A stretch of DNA of 64,000 bases from Arbacia lixula (GCA_963669155.1 OZ022583.1:6964866-7028865); one strand, 5' to 3'. Positions 37,601 to 52,600 are shown, counted from the first letter of the stretch. Notes: generated from the sequence alone by a model not told the origin. Made by a program: numbers and translations.

Positions 37601-40600
37601 AACAATTTGATACATAATTGTTTGATATTTACCAGTAGATGATAGTGTAAGACAAAGAGTTATGATTTTGCTTCAGGTAGGAATGTATTTTCTTCTTTTC
37701 CATCTTCTAGGATTTCCTGCTTACCAAATACTCTGTCATAATCATCGACGAGGCTCATGAGAGAAGCGTCTATACGGACATTCTAATTGGTCTGCTTTCT
37801 CGGATTGTTCCACTCAGGCACAAGGTAAGAAAGCATCTTTTGGTAGTCCCTCAGGTTTAGATTACAGAATTGGTCTTATGTGTGCAAAATCGAAAACTAA
37901 CTTGGGAACATCACTCCTTCCTGTGGTAGAAGTTTTACCCCTCTATATACTAGAAGTTTACATACAATTCTTGTCTGGCCTTGTTTCATGCTGTACATTG
38001 AGAAGGTTTTATCTTTTGCATTGTTTGTTCTTTGACTTGGGCAATCTCCAAGATGGATACTAAGGAGCTGCCCGCATTTGAAGTGTGGGCCTGCAAGAGA
38101 ATTACCTTGTAGATCTCTTGGAAAGCTAGAATATCAATTTTTGGATCCCGGAGATGGTTCAAACAACTCCATGGATATAAATGTAAGGGAGAGGAAAGGT
38201 ATTTACTGTGGCCATATTTTGATGAAAAAGCATATACAAAGGAAACTACTGAAAGGATGGAGGAAGACCACCAATGAACCTGGGCAATTTTGCATATTCA
38301 ATTAATGTACCTTACCATCAATGGTAACTAGCATGACAACAGCCAATGAGCTCTCATTATTTCAACTACTGCCATGGAAGTTACCATTGAAGGTAAGTTG
38401 CAACAACTGAAAACCTATATGCAACATGGCCCTGATGATGAAGATAATGACGACGATGACGATGATGATGATGTTCTTTGGGGTATTCTTTGTAGAAGAA
38501 GAATCCTCTGAAGCTGGTGATCATGTCAGCCACCCTGAGGGTAGAGGACTTCATCGAGAATGAACGGCTCTTCAAGGTCAAACCTCCAGTCATCAAGGTA
38601 AGGATAGTGATAGTACTAAAATAATAGGAACAATGATTGTTGTGGTAGTAGTAATAATAAGGATAATGATGAATAATTGTTATATTAGTAATGATACTGA
38701 TGGTAATGATGATGATAATGGAGGATGATAATGATAATCAAGGTAATAATAAGTTCTCTGCCTCAACCACAGAACAGAATGATCAGTCTGCATGACAGTA
38801 TCATGACAGACATGAAATTGTTAACACAAACTGTGAGGATGGGTGACAAGTAGTATAAGCCTGATTGGAATGTTTTTTTATTGATTCTAATGTATACATC
38901 TACGAAAAGAAAGTAGTATTAAATAAGACAAACAATTGTTTATGGATGCATATTTCCTGCTTGTTCTTGTTCAGGTTGAATCCAGGCAGTTTCCAGTGAC
39001 TGTGCATTTCAACAAGCGCACCCCTCTGGAAGATTACATCACTGAAACATATCGCAAGGTGAGCAGAAAAAAATGGAATCTGTCATTCAACCATTGGTTT
39101 CTGGAGTTTGATCATCTGAGACAGCTAGAAATGAACCTACAATATTACTTTAATCATGGAAGTGAGACCATTGATCTGTACAAATAGAACTTGATGCAGT
39201 GTTGACATCTAATGAATGTAGACAAAAGTTGTTATGACGTACGACTGGAAAAGAATTTTCTCTCTGTATGTTGGAATATGACTTTAGTTAAATAATTTTT
39301 GTCTGAAGAGATCTTATTGTGGATAAGCTTTGAAGAAGAAATGTACTGCTTGTAACATAATGAAAATGATTGTGTGTGTGTTCCTCAGGTTGTGAAGATT
39401 CACAGAACCCTGCCACCTGGGGGTGTCCTTGTGTTTGTCACGGGTCAGAATGAGGTCAACGTACTCTGCCGCAAGCTCAAGGCTCTTGGTAAGATAGAGA
39501 TTTCACCAAGATAGCTGTTTATTTTATGCAGGGCTTGATATGGGGAATAGTAAGCAAATAATCAACGTTGGTGAGGGTGATGGGACGAAGTATCTCTTCC
39601 GAAGTGATCTGGATGTAGCTATCTTTCCAAAGCGCAGCTGAGGAAAGAAAGTGTTTACATTCAGATCGCCGAGGAAGTGATAGTTCGTCTCATTGCCTGA
39701 AACCAAAAGTTGATTAATTGCTTTATATTCCACATCTGAAACCAGCTTTCTATGCCAAAAAGGACAATTTGACGTAAAAAAGTAATGTTTACTTCTCTAC
39801 ATAATTCTGATCACACTTGGTACAAATGATTCTTGGGTAATACCACATGTGTTGATGAGGATAATGAGGTCAAAGGTCATCTCAGCACCATTTTAAATAT
39901 TAAAAAAAAAACTAAACACTGTTTATCGATTGTAAAATCAGGCGAGACTCGTGGTTCGCTAACCACCTTGGTCTCCTTTCCTTCTCTTGCTCAACTTTTT
40001 TAACACACATCATCTTCTTTCCCTGTGTGTTCAGCAAATCTCAATGTGAGCAGAAATTATGTCTGTATTGGAAAATAGTGTGAGAATTTGAGCCAATTAT
40101 TCAGTCTTTAATTTCTTGTTTGAATTAACTTCTGCTGATAGAAAGGCAACAATAATTGCATTATGTGAATGATATCCACAAATTCTGTTATTTATTATGT
40201 TTTTTGGTCCAGTCCGTTGTGTTATTTGATGTTATCCTGATTTTCTGCTTCTGTCTCCTGTAGGAAGCAGGCCGGGTCCGAAGCAAGCAGGAGATGAAGA
40301 CAAAACGGGAGAAGCAGAGGAAGACACGGAAGGACAGACTGATTTGAAGAAAGAAGAGGAAGAAAAGAAGGCCTTCAAAAAGTGGAAACTACCAAAGATC
40401 AGTTTGGACAAGTAAGGGATGGTGGAGTAATAGTTTTATTGAATATTTTCCTGTGGTATTGATCATTATTTCAAATCAAAATCGAGAACTTGAGATTTTA
40501 TTATCCTCCTGTGTGAAACGCCTGATTCAAATTACATCAATTTGTTTAATATTGTGTTCTTAGTTACTCAGCCCAGCCCCATGATGTGGAGAGCGATGTG

Positions 40601-43600
40601 GATGATGATGGGGAAGATGATGTCGACAGCGATGATGATATCAAAGATGAGGAAGCAGATGGGGATGAAGAAGTAAATTTTCAACAATCTTAAAAATAAT
40701 AACCATTGTACAATTACTTATTTATTGTATAGTATCGACCATGTTTTTGTATTTTTAATTGAATTAGTGCTCTACTGCGTGCTTGAAAACTCTATAAGCC
40801 AACATCTGATTTTCCTGATGAGTTAGAAGGAAAATTGAAAGCGTTTGGCAGAGGCGGGCCAACCTTTGAGATATATATTTCCCCTCTCCCTCTTTTATAA
40901 ATGAGAGTGGGTGACGTGATAGTGGCTTGTAATAGTACTACGATAGTACCACCGAAAATTACATTCATAGACAAAGAGTAAAAATGTTCATTAAATGTTT
41001 GTTGTATAGTCAATTTGTTTGTTTTTTAATCTTGCATTGAATTGGTGAAAATCTGAGAAAATAAAGTTTGGTTTCATAGAAAGAATTTTTTTATGGTATG
41101 CGTCTCTTGCCTATTTTTTTTTGCTGCAGACTGTAGCTGCCCAGGCTGCCGAGGATCAGGTGCCCCTGCACGTTCTCCCCATGTTCTCCCTCCTGGCCCC
41201 GCACCGCCAGGCCCTGGTCTTCCAGCCACCACCAGAGGGCAGCAGACTGGTAGTCGTGGCTACCAATGTGGCCGAGACCTCGCTGACCATTCCCGGCATT
41301 AAATATGTGGTCGACACGGGTAGGGTATGTGATGGAGTTTCACTATGATTGATTGAGTAGTATTTAGGATGATTTAAGTAGTTCTGCTGCATCTTAAATA
41401 ATGATAATGGTGATAATAGTGATGGTGGGAATGAAAGTCATAATACCAATGTTAATTATAATAATAGTATTTACCTAGAATGCACCATATCTTTCAAATT
41501 GGGTATTCTTGGCAGTTATAGCCTATAGTTTGATATACATTTATTGAATTGAACATTTAGATATAACCAATTTTATAACACTATGAAATCAATTAAGATA
41601 AAACTGCGTACTATACAGGGTTTTTTTTATGAGTGTACAATGCTAAGATGAAGTAGTCAGAGACCTAGATGGAATCAGAACTCAAGCCATTTTGGCCGAC
41701 TGGTGGTCACAGTAGATTCTCCATAGGGAAAGTTGTCCCATGATGTACCATGCAGCGACATCTGGATTTTGTTTGCAGTTTTACGCACTTGCGGTCTCAT
41801 ACACGAGTGCACTAGCCCTGAAATATGGATGACTGCACAATATTTCTGGATGTCACTGTGCAGTGTATTATTGGACGACTCATCCTTATATGGGGTATGG
41901 AGCATTTGGCAAGAGTGTTTTTTTTTTCTTCCTTTAGGTCAAAAGGCGTTACTATGACAAGGTGACAGGCGTGTCCTCATTCAAGGTCACCTGGACATCC
42001 AGGGCATCAGCCAATCAGAGAGCAGGGCGGGCGGGGCGCACAGAGCCGGGACACTGCTACAGGTAACATCAGGGAGAGGATTTATTCCCTTTCATGTTGT
42101 CAGCGTTTTCACAAACCATCAAATTCGTATTTGATGGTTTGTAAAGATGCCGACGATATGCCAAAGCTGCAATGATGCTTCGGTTCTTTAAAGCATTATT
42201 GAGTTTCAGCACAGAGAGTTAGAAAAGTTCCAGGCCATGTTGCATATATGTTTTCAACTATTGTAATGTACTGTTGATGGTAGCTACCATGGCAACAACG
42301 GTAAGGTTGAGAGCCCATTAGCTGCTACCATGGTAGTTACCATTAATGCTAAGTTACAACCATTGCAAATATATATGCAGCATGGTCCAGAACTGTGAAT
42401 AACATTGATATGAATATAAAGAAAAAATATTGAGAGTTCTAGGCAGATTTGCTAGAACAGTGAAGAGTGTAAAGAAGTTCTACATTTTTGAGACCCAAGT
42501 TAAATGCTCTACACATTCAGTGAAAAACAATAATGGGGGCTCAGTGTGATATAACCCCGGCAATTAGAAAACTCACTCGACAGAGACCTCCAAAGAAGCT
42601 AACAGATCTTATCAGAGAAAGCTTACCTAAAATGGGTAAATCTCCTGATTGTATAAGACGTTTTCATAGATGAAGGGGTTGAATGTGAATATCTTGTTTG
42701 GCTCCCATCAGGTTGTATTCGTCTGCTGTGTTTGGGAACGACTTTGAGACCTTTGACCCCCCAGAGATCACTCGCCGCCCCATAGATGACCTCATTCTGC
42801 AGATGAAGGTGAGAGCGACGTCTTTGTTTAAAAAATTAACCCTATGTCTGTCAGACTAAATGCAGCTCTATGGGATTTGCTTGTATTGATGGTGAAATAA
42901 ATCCACATGTGGCATGTTAAGGGTTAAAGGGTCAAAGCACTAGCATGGCAGCAACTGAAATGTTTTAACTGCAGTTACAACATTTGCTTATCTATATGAA
43001 ACAAGACGCAGACAGTTGTTTATTCTACAAACATTTCTTGTAAATATTATGTGGGGTTTGAATAAATAAGTTATGATTATATGTTTTTTGTTACTTTTGG
43101 CACAATAATAATGTGGTCCATGTGATAAATTCTCCGATTCTGTTTTTGTTTTCAAACAGGACATGGGAATTGATAAAGTGGTGAACTTTCCTTTCCCGAC
43201 CTGCCCAGATGAGGAAAGCTTGAAGGTGAGTTTTTATTAAATGCTCCCAATAATTCTTCCCTTTAACTATTGAAACCTTGTGTGGTAACTTCAGGGGAAG
43301 CAAACATGGTGATTTTGGAAAGCAAATCCACCTCAGGGAAAGTAATGAGAGAAAATTTAATAAAAATCTGGCAAATGATAAGGAACCTACAAAGTGTCAG
43401 ATAGACTGAATGAAAGTTGGCAGCAGTGCACATGAACTCTGTTATATGTTAGCACATCATTGTACTAAAAGCAGAACATTAATTGTATATCTCGGGATTT
43501 CCTCAATTATTCATTGTGTCACATTTGCAATGAGTTGTTGGGAGTCGGCATTGATTTGGTATTACAGTGTACAATGAGGAAAGAAAATATAATGAGTACA

Positions 43601-46600
43601 GCAGTACTACGTGTTGAGTTTTTGAATAAATCATAGTTCCTGTTGATTCAATAAACAAGTCCATCCTGTAAAAAACATGATCTTCACATCAATGTATAAT
43701 CTTCATAATGCTGTGTTAATGAAACCACAAACAACAATAACAATCATTAAAAGAAAGAAGTCTAAAGCCTAAAAGATCATTTCTCTTTAATTGTCTGTTG
43801 CAGTCTGCTGAGAGATTGCTGATTTCACTGGGTGCCTTGGAACAGCCTCCAAAGCCCAAGAGGTTCAAGGATATGAAGAAAGGTAAGAATACATGTAGGG
43901 ACGTGTGTTTCTAAGGCGAATGTACCAGAAATCATACAATCAATTAATGAAATTAATAGATTAATATGGACATGACCAGTGCCCTACACTGTTGTTGCTT
44001 AAAGGTGAATGTGTAAACATTATTAAAACAATAAAAACATTTAAAAGATAAAATATGGAAATGATTAGTGCTCACACTTTGTTAGAGACAGCACATATTT
44101 ATGTAAAATACATATGAATATCAAGGATGCTAGAAAATGAATGACTTTTCCTTATACGGGGTGTGAAGTTCAATCTCTCATCCCCTCTCCCATCCCATCC
44201 CCCTTCCGCATCAAACAAAATTCTTCAGCACCAGGATAATGGAGGTTAGTTGAGCCATGGCCTTTTAATCCCTTTAATTCAATCTCTTCCCACCTCCCTC
44301 CCCCATCTCATAGAATTCTTCAGCACCAGGATCACGGACGTGGGTCGTGCTATGGCCTGCCTACCGGTGGCGCCCTGCTACGCCAAGATGATCTCGCTGG
44401 GCCAGCAGGAGGGTTGTCTGCCCTACGTCCTTGCCCTGGTCGCCGCGCTCACCGTCCGGGTAAGTGGTTGTCCACCTTGAAACTTTCCAGTTCTCTTTCA
44501 AACCCATTTGCACCCAGCTAACAGATTTATAACCTTGTGCGACTACAAAAAGAAAAGAAAAAAAAGAGACATCAATAATGGAGCATTCACTTCTGCACAA
44601 GATGATTCCATTTTGGTTGTTGAATGATATGCTTCATTTTCATAATATTTTTTAATGTGAACATGAATTGATCAATAAAGTTTTAACTATGATCATGATC
44701 ATTATTATTATTTTTTACGATGAAGACAATATTTTTCTCTCTGCAGGAGATCTTTGATGAGAGCTCGTTGCCAGGCAACAGTGACTCTGAGGTGAGTGAG
44801 TGATCCCAGGGGACAGAACATATACTCTTAAAAAATGTTTAATCGTACATTCCATTTTGTGCTTTGCCATTTTCTGTCAACTTTAGTACTGGTTGTGATC
44901 CCCTCATGTAGCATTGTTATTATGTGATGATCACTGAATTATTGTCTGCGTGCATCATGTGACTGCTTTTCACAATTAAAACATACAATTTCCATAGAGC
45001 AGCAGATGAATCTGGCACACAAAGGGTTTACTCTTTCTATACTAACTTTTTACAGTCGAGGCCCAGTGATAAAAGTAGTCCTCTATCAACATTGGCTACT
45101 TGGTAGTAAACACTTTTTGGTGTAAATTATAGTAAGCAAATAATCAGCGTTGGTGAGGGTGATGGGACGAACTATCACTTCCGAGGCGATCTGGATGTAG
45201 GTATCTTTCCGAAGCGCAGCTGAGGAAAGATGGGGTATACATTCAGATCGCCGAGGAAGTGAAAGTTCGTCTCATTGCCTGAAACCAAAAGTTGATTATT
45301 TGCTCTATATTCCACATCTGAAACCAACTATCTATACCAAAAATGACAATTTGACGTAAAAAGGTAATATTTACTTATCTCCATAACCCCGAGCCGCTGC
45401 CAAGGGGAACACGCGTTAGGACGCGCATTAGGACGCGCATTAGGACGCGCATTAGGACGCGTATTAGGACGCGCGTTAGGACGCGTTAGATGTCAAGTGA
45501 TAGTCCGAGTGTAACACACTTTTATTTCACGCGTACTCAAAATATAAATCACGCATTAGGACTGTGAGGAGTGAAGAGATCAGCGAAACCAAAAAGTACT
45601 ATCACCTAGAGTGTAACAAACTTTTATTCTCAGGGGATCTGATAGAAAAAACTACGCCTCATCACGTGATCAGCTCTTGACCAATCAAATAGCAACATTC
45701 TTAGTATGTGGAATATAATCCTGAATACAGTACCGCTCGGCCCTGAGTGTTTACACGTTTACCTGTTTCATTGTTTCATTGAATGGTCGGAGCGAAACGT
45801 GTAATTCTCTCAGTTCCCTTATTCAGCCGGCGCTCAGACTCTGTGCGCTCAAGGAGAACCGCGTTTTCTTCCTCTTACACGTTTCGAGTGTCCCCGAAGG
45901 GAAGCGGAGTTGTCGGCACTACTGCGTGTAAACGTGTAAACGTGTACACAAATCACACGCGCCGTAATGTGCGACGCGCGCGTCGAACGAGCACTCACAT
46001 CTCTTTTTTGCATGTTTGTAGTGCAAAGTCACTCAAGCGCGAGCGAGCGAGCGGAGATCTAGATAATCACCACCACACACGTAACTGCGGGTACCGTACC
46101 GTGGCGGCAGTAAACGAGTAAACGTGTATACAAATCACACGCGCCGTAAATGCGGCGATACAGCACGAAGTGGTGCATTCGTAGTGGAGGTTCAAACGAG
46201 TAAACGTGTACACAAAACACACGCACCGTAATGCAGCGGTTGATATACAGGGAAGTGAAGCCCGATGTTTCTGTTTGTAGCTCCGAAACGTTAGTACATG
46301 TACTGAGTACTCCCTTGTACATGTACGCCTACTGTCAGCACTGTCTCATGTGCTACTACATGTACTACTAGTCTGGGCCCTACTAATGTTAGATATCGTT
46401 ACATACATGCATCGGTATTAATATTGTTATGACATTTTATAACGGTCCTCACGAGGCTTGTACACTGTACAGTACCTTCTTCCCCTGTATACCGTACCCC
46501 GTAGCCTCTTAGGCGCTAACGTTAGTTAGTGTACAGTTGTACTTTCGCACCTGTTTGTCCAACGACCTCCAAACAAGCACAAACTCACCCTGTTTATTTA

Positions 46601-49600
46601 GTAACCAAAAATACTTCCATCTGAGTCTCCAAAGTCGAATATAAGTGAAATTTTGGCCAAAATTTTTACACTTTTTTTGCGTTAACAAGTGTCTGAAAAT
46701 CGTTGGAAAATCTTGATCGCTATTCGCTGGTATTGCTGCTCTGAGAGCAAGCACAGTTACAAATTGGTCTGAATAAATGTAGCAAGTAGCGATACAGCGG
46801 CTTTTTCTATGGTGTCGTTGAAAGGCTAAAAATTGTTTTTTCCTTGCCCTCGGCCAAGTTTTCCGTTAGCGGTTGTAGCTTCATGGCAGCGGTTTAACGT
46901 GTGAGCGAGTGTATGCTGGCTGCCACTTATATCTTTCTCTTTCTTTTCTTTCTTCTTTTATTTTCAGGTAGAATCTATTCCCCTTCCTTCCTAGCAATCA
47001 TTTCTTTGTGATTTTCCTACTCCTAGACTTCTCTCTTTCTCGAAGGTGTTCCTTTTTAACCGTAGATCTACTTTCTGCCTACTTTTTGTTTCAGCCATGG
47101 GTTGTTTTTCCCTCCAATCACAAGGGTTTTTTCTATCCTCTCCAATATAGTTTTCTTACATGTCATTCTAATGATTTTTCCACCCTATTTTCCCTTTATT
47201 TCTCATTCAATCTGTATTTAATTCTTTCTTACCTTCACATTCATCTTTGCTTTCATCCAGGTTTGATTCATCTTTTTTTGTTCATAAATTCTTTGCATTC
47301 CTCTTTTCTTTCAAACTTATCCATCTCTCCCTTGCTTTCCTTTATGATGCAAGTTTCTCTTCTTTCTTTCTTTCCATCATTTTTTAGTGAACTCTCTATT
47401 TCATTAACCTTTTGTTTACTTTTTTTGAGGGTTTAATTTTTTTGATACAGTGTACCTTTTATTTCCTTTCCCCCTTTTCCTAGCCCTTTCCTTATATTCT
47501 TCACCCTTGTCTTATCACCACGTTTGCACAATCCTCTTTCATTCACACCAATGAACACACACACACACACACTTTTTTGTCTTTGTCAATCTTTTATTTT
47601 TCTTTCTTCTTCATAGAAACAAACGAATTAATTCATTGCAAAATAACACAATTTTTTAATTATAGCAACATATTCTACATTTGTCAATATCAAGTACACA
47701 ATTCTTGACTTACCTGGATTCAACATTACGGTAAACTAACGTAAATCAAGAATTTTGTATAGGCCCTATAAAACAAAACACACAAACAAACACACACAAA
47801 ATACACTGTATGACCAACCCCAATACTGAAATCGCCACAATAGGTTGTATACCGCGACTCGGTAGAAAACAAGAGAAAGGTGGAAAAAGTATTTTCTTTT
47901 TAAGGACACCATAGAAGAACTGTCCGTTCATCCTACACGTACGTACAGACTAGACAGCTACAGTTGCATTCACATAAGATTGACGAACACGGTTACACGA
48001 TTCCTATAATCATGTCCGGGTTGGAGGAATAGTGTATCGCTCCAACCAACACGTAAACACGTTTCCGGGAGGGGTCGGACACAATGGGATGAAGAACAAT
48101 GGGATTAGAACATGGTCAGTGGGCCCAATCCAAATAGAAATCGTCGGATCGTGTAGAAGCTACACGACAATGTTTCGCCGTTATCAGTCGAGCCATTAAC
48201 GCTCATGCGCGCTCATGCGAGAACAATTTTCTTTGGCCCGAGTCGGGGGCGTTCGGTCGGTGGACAGGAAATGATGCGAAAACAATCCATTATCAGTCGA
48301 GACGAAACGTGTATAAACATTCTTCCGTCGTCACAAATGTTCTCTCGTTTGACTGAATTAACCTCGTTCTTGCGTTTTAACTAACTTATGTCCTCCTGTT
48401 TGATTAAATAAACCATGCTCTTTGAACAAACTTATGTTTCTATCGTTAGTTATAGTTACCCCACTATTTTCCTCAGTCACTTCCCCCATTCGATTGTCTA
48501 GACGCCGTGCTTTGGTTTCAAACCAACGTCCGTTATCTATTTGATGAAATAAACCCCTCTCTTTCGGTTGAACAAACTAATTTTCTATCGCTGATTATAC
48601 TAACCCCGTTATTTTCCTTGAACCAAGGGACTTTCCCCCATTCGACTGTCTAGACGCCGTTCTTTGGTTTTAACCAACGTCTATTTACCTGTTTGATAAA
48701 ATAAACCCCGCTCTTTCGGTTGAAAAAACTTATGTTCTATCGTTGATTATACTAATCCCGCTATTTTCCTTCAACCAAATGACTTTCCCCCATTCGACTG
48801 TCTAGACGACGTTCTTTGGTTTCAACCAACGTCTGTTATCTATTTGATAAAATAATCCCCGCTCTTTCGGTTGAAAAAACTTATGTTCTATCGTTGATTA
48901 TACTAACCCCGCTAATTTCCTTGAACCAAGAGTCCTTCCCCCATTCGACTCTCTAGACGCCGTTCTTTGGTTTTAACCAACGTTTATCTATCTGTTTGAT
49001 AAAATAAACCCCGCTCTTTCGGTAGAACAAACTTATGTTCTATCGTTGATTGTATTAATCAAACTGTTTATTTTTAACACAGTAATTTTCCCCCATTCGA
49101 TTTTCTAGACGCCGTTCTTTGGTTTGAACCGACGTGTGTTCTTCTATTTGATAAAATAAACCCCGCTATTTCGGCTTGGCCGTCTTTACGTGTAAGGGTC
49201 TTAACTACACGACTCCGAGAGGGGTCGGACACAATGGATGAGGAACAATGGGATGGTCAGTGGGCCCAATCCGAATCGGAATCGTCGGATCGTGTACATG
49301 TAGGAGCTACACGACAATGTTTCGCTGATTTCAGTCGAGCCATTAACGCTCATGCGCGCTCATGCGAGAACAATTTTCTTTGGCCCGAGTCGGGGCGTTC
49401 GGTCGGTGAACAGGAATGATGCGAAAACAATCCATTATCAGTCGAGACGAAACGTGTATAAACATTCTTCCGTCGTTACAAATGTTCTCTCGTTTGACTG
49501 AATTAACCTCGTTCTTGCGTTTTAACTAACTTATGTTCTCCTGTTTGATTAAATAAAACATGCTCTTTGAACAAACTTATGTTCTATCGTTGATTATATT

Positions 49601-52600
49601 TACTCCGCTATTTTCCTTATAACAAAGTCATTTTCCCCCATTTGATTGTCTAGACTAAAGAAACCCTGCTTTTTTGGTTGAACAAACTTATATTTTCTCC
49701 TTTTGATTTTTAGCCTCGGCCGTGCTTTCGTTTTTATTTAAATATTGTAACTTACCATCAGTGGTAACTACCATTCAAACGGCTAATGAGCCCTCATGTT
49801 TGCAGCTGTAGTTAGCATCGATGGTTAAAATGATTGGAAACCTACATGTATATGGAACAAGGCCTCAATCAAAGAATAGATCGCTACATGTATTTCGCTT
49901 TTTGTTTTGCCAATTTTATTCATGGTACATGTATGATCTTGTTGTGTTTCTTTCCGAACCTGACACTTTTCTCGTTTTTTTTTCTCTGCAGAAAGGTTAA
50001 GGTACATGTACATGTATATAGGTACATGCACAGCGGGTACTTCCAACCAGCTCAGGGCAGATCTTGGCGGCCCTCGGCCATGGATGGACAGCAGTGGCTA
50101 GATCGGCCCATTGCGCCAGGCATCCTTACAGTATATCGATGTCGCCGCCTAGCTCTCGACAAGTTGTACTTCCGCGCGCATGCTTGCATGACTCATACAT
50201 GAGTATCATATTGCACTTCATTGCTTGATGATATATAACACGTAACACGACGAAATACATACACTAACACGCTTACTGCATGCTCACAATCTCTGAATTA
50301 AATATTCTGCTGTGCCGACTTGAATACTAAATGAATGGAATGTGTGTTTGTCCGATGCTGCTATGTTTAGTCATTATTTATGGACATTGCCATATTACAT
50401 GTAGCAAATTTGTCTCTTCCATCCCCTTTCCCGATCCCTTCTCTGGTCTCATAAAAACAGATTACTTAATTTCAATTCTTTCCATATGAACATGATTCAT
50501 CGCGGCAGCTTGGTACAATGTGTAGAGCAGCCTACTCCTTAAGTTGAATTCACAATTGTATTGCGCTTCCATTTCCCACATCCCCTCTCTATCTCTATTC
50601 TTCCATCTCAAGCCCCCTTTCCCTTCCTCCAAACTGAAATCTGTTCTTTTCGATTGTTGAAATGAAAGTTCAACAACAATGCATGCGTCAAAATAAGGGA
50701 TTGATTTTTACTTTTCTTTTTCTGCTCATATATTTATCAACCCATGCACGAATAACAGGCGTGAATGTTTTTCAATGTTGGCACATTTGTAAAGTCACAC
50801 AAAGGAGCTTTTTTGCAAAGGTAAGCTGCTCAACATAATCATCGAGAACAGCGAGTACCAAACAACGACTGCACGGATTCATTTAAGGTAAGTTCATTGT
50901 ATTGTCTTTAAAAGAATGAAAACTGTTGTTTGTATTTTCAAAGAGATATAAATACGCGAATCATTACACCGTACTTGGCGGGTACGATTACTTTCTTTTC
51001 ATACTGAAGTACGGTAGTCCGACATGGAGCATTACGACGACTTGAATGGAAACAATATAGTATATTAACATGCACTGTTACCTTATACATGTACAGTATG
51101 AGTTGTATGTATACATGTACGTGCTCCTCTCACGTCATAATGAGTTAGAGGTGCGTCTTCATTAGCCTGAACAGACGAAATAGCGACAAGTAGATAATCG
51201 TCTTTGCAGTGTACAGTTTAAAGATGACAGCCTGATCGAGCATAGAATTTATTTTACCGATATTAATACATAGTACAATCCTGTCATGTTTCCCCTCATC
51301 AAGGCAAGTGCCAGGCTGCGCATTTGATCAAAGAGATTAACAAAGGAGGCCATCAGGCCACTAATCGCCACGCTGGCAGCCGCGCTATTATGAAAGGATT
51401 AATAAATCTCGGCGGGGAACACCACTTGGGGAGATTAGTAGCTTAGCACAAAGGGGGCTTTGCAAACAAAGGCCTATAGGACTAAAAGGAGATGTAGCAC
51501 ACAATTATAATCATAGTTACACTTCCTCTCTGGTGTTTTTTTTTCTTCTCTCATTCATTCGCTTTTGCGAACTAGTGAAGGTAACCAGAATGAAATCGGT
51601 TATATGTACAGGTGAAGCAAATGTCCACGTAATATCACTTATCGAGGCATATACATGTATTATGTCAAATTGTGTTCGATTTTGTCCTTTTTTCTTAATT
51701 TCGAGGTGTACCTTTGTGGAAGTAATAATGAACTCTGCCAAGTTGTTTCTCTCACACCCGACGGAACGCGCTCAATTTGCATATAATATACATTCGTGTT
51801 ACATTATCTATACCAACTTATTCAGCCTCTCTTCATTTTACCTCACACTCGTCTCAATTCTCTCATTATCTGGTAAAATTTTCCAGCAAAAAATGCAATA
51901 AAGTACAGACATGAAACAAAATTGTATATAAGTTCTCCGTTTATTAATGAACTAAACATCAGTTCATAAACAAGTAAATAATCGTTTTTAAAGAACATCA
52001 AGAACTTGGATCGCCTTTTATTATTCATGGGCCTGGATAAGAGAATCGAGAACTTGGGCCTAGTATCCAGTGGCCTGCCCATCACACTCGATGACCTTCG
52101 GGATGGCCTTTGCGAGAATCCCGATGTACTTGTTGCACTTCGCCTGCGTCATCTTCGTGCCCCAGAAGAGTTGAATCGACTCGATCAGCTGGGCCTTAGT
52201 CCGGGGCTTGCATTCCTGAAAAAAAAAGAAACAAAATGCAGAAAGAAAAACATAGCGTCAATTCGTTCTTATTTCAACTGATTCAACTATGAACAAGGTA
52301 TATCTTTGAAAAAAAAAATTTATGAAGAACCATAAGTTTTTTATCAAGAAAATATTACAAGTATTTTTACCCAAATATGTTTTGGAAATTGCAAGAGGCC
52401 AATTGTATATAAGTTCTCCGTTTATTAATGAACTAAACATCAGTTCATAAACAAGTAAATAATCGTTTTTAAAGAACATCAAGAACTTGGATCGCCTTTT
52501 ATTATTCATTTTTATGAAGAACCATAAGTTTTTTATCAAGAAAATATTACAAGTATTTTTACCCAAATGTTTTGGAAATTGCAAGAGGCCAATTGTATAT

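Noticed and set aside
47008-47436. 142-codon Phe/Leu/Ser-rich frame resembling a membrane protein
   Set aside because: Pyrimidine-rich low-complexity DNA naturally gives hydrophobic residues; no helix pattern conserved with any family I know.
48425-49180. Regular repeats considered as a CRISPR array
   Set aside because: The entire 151-152 bp unit repeats without unique spacers, and the genome is eukaryotic.
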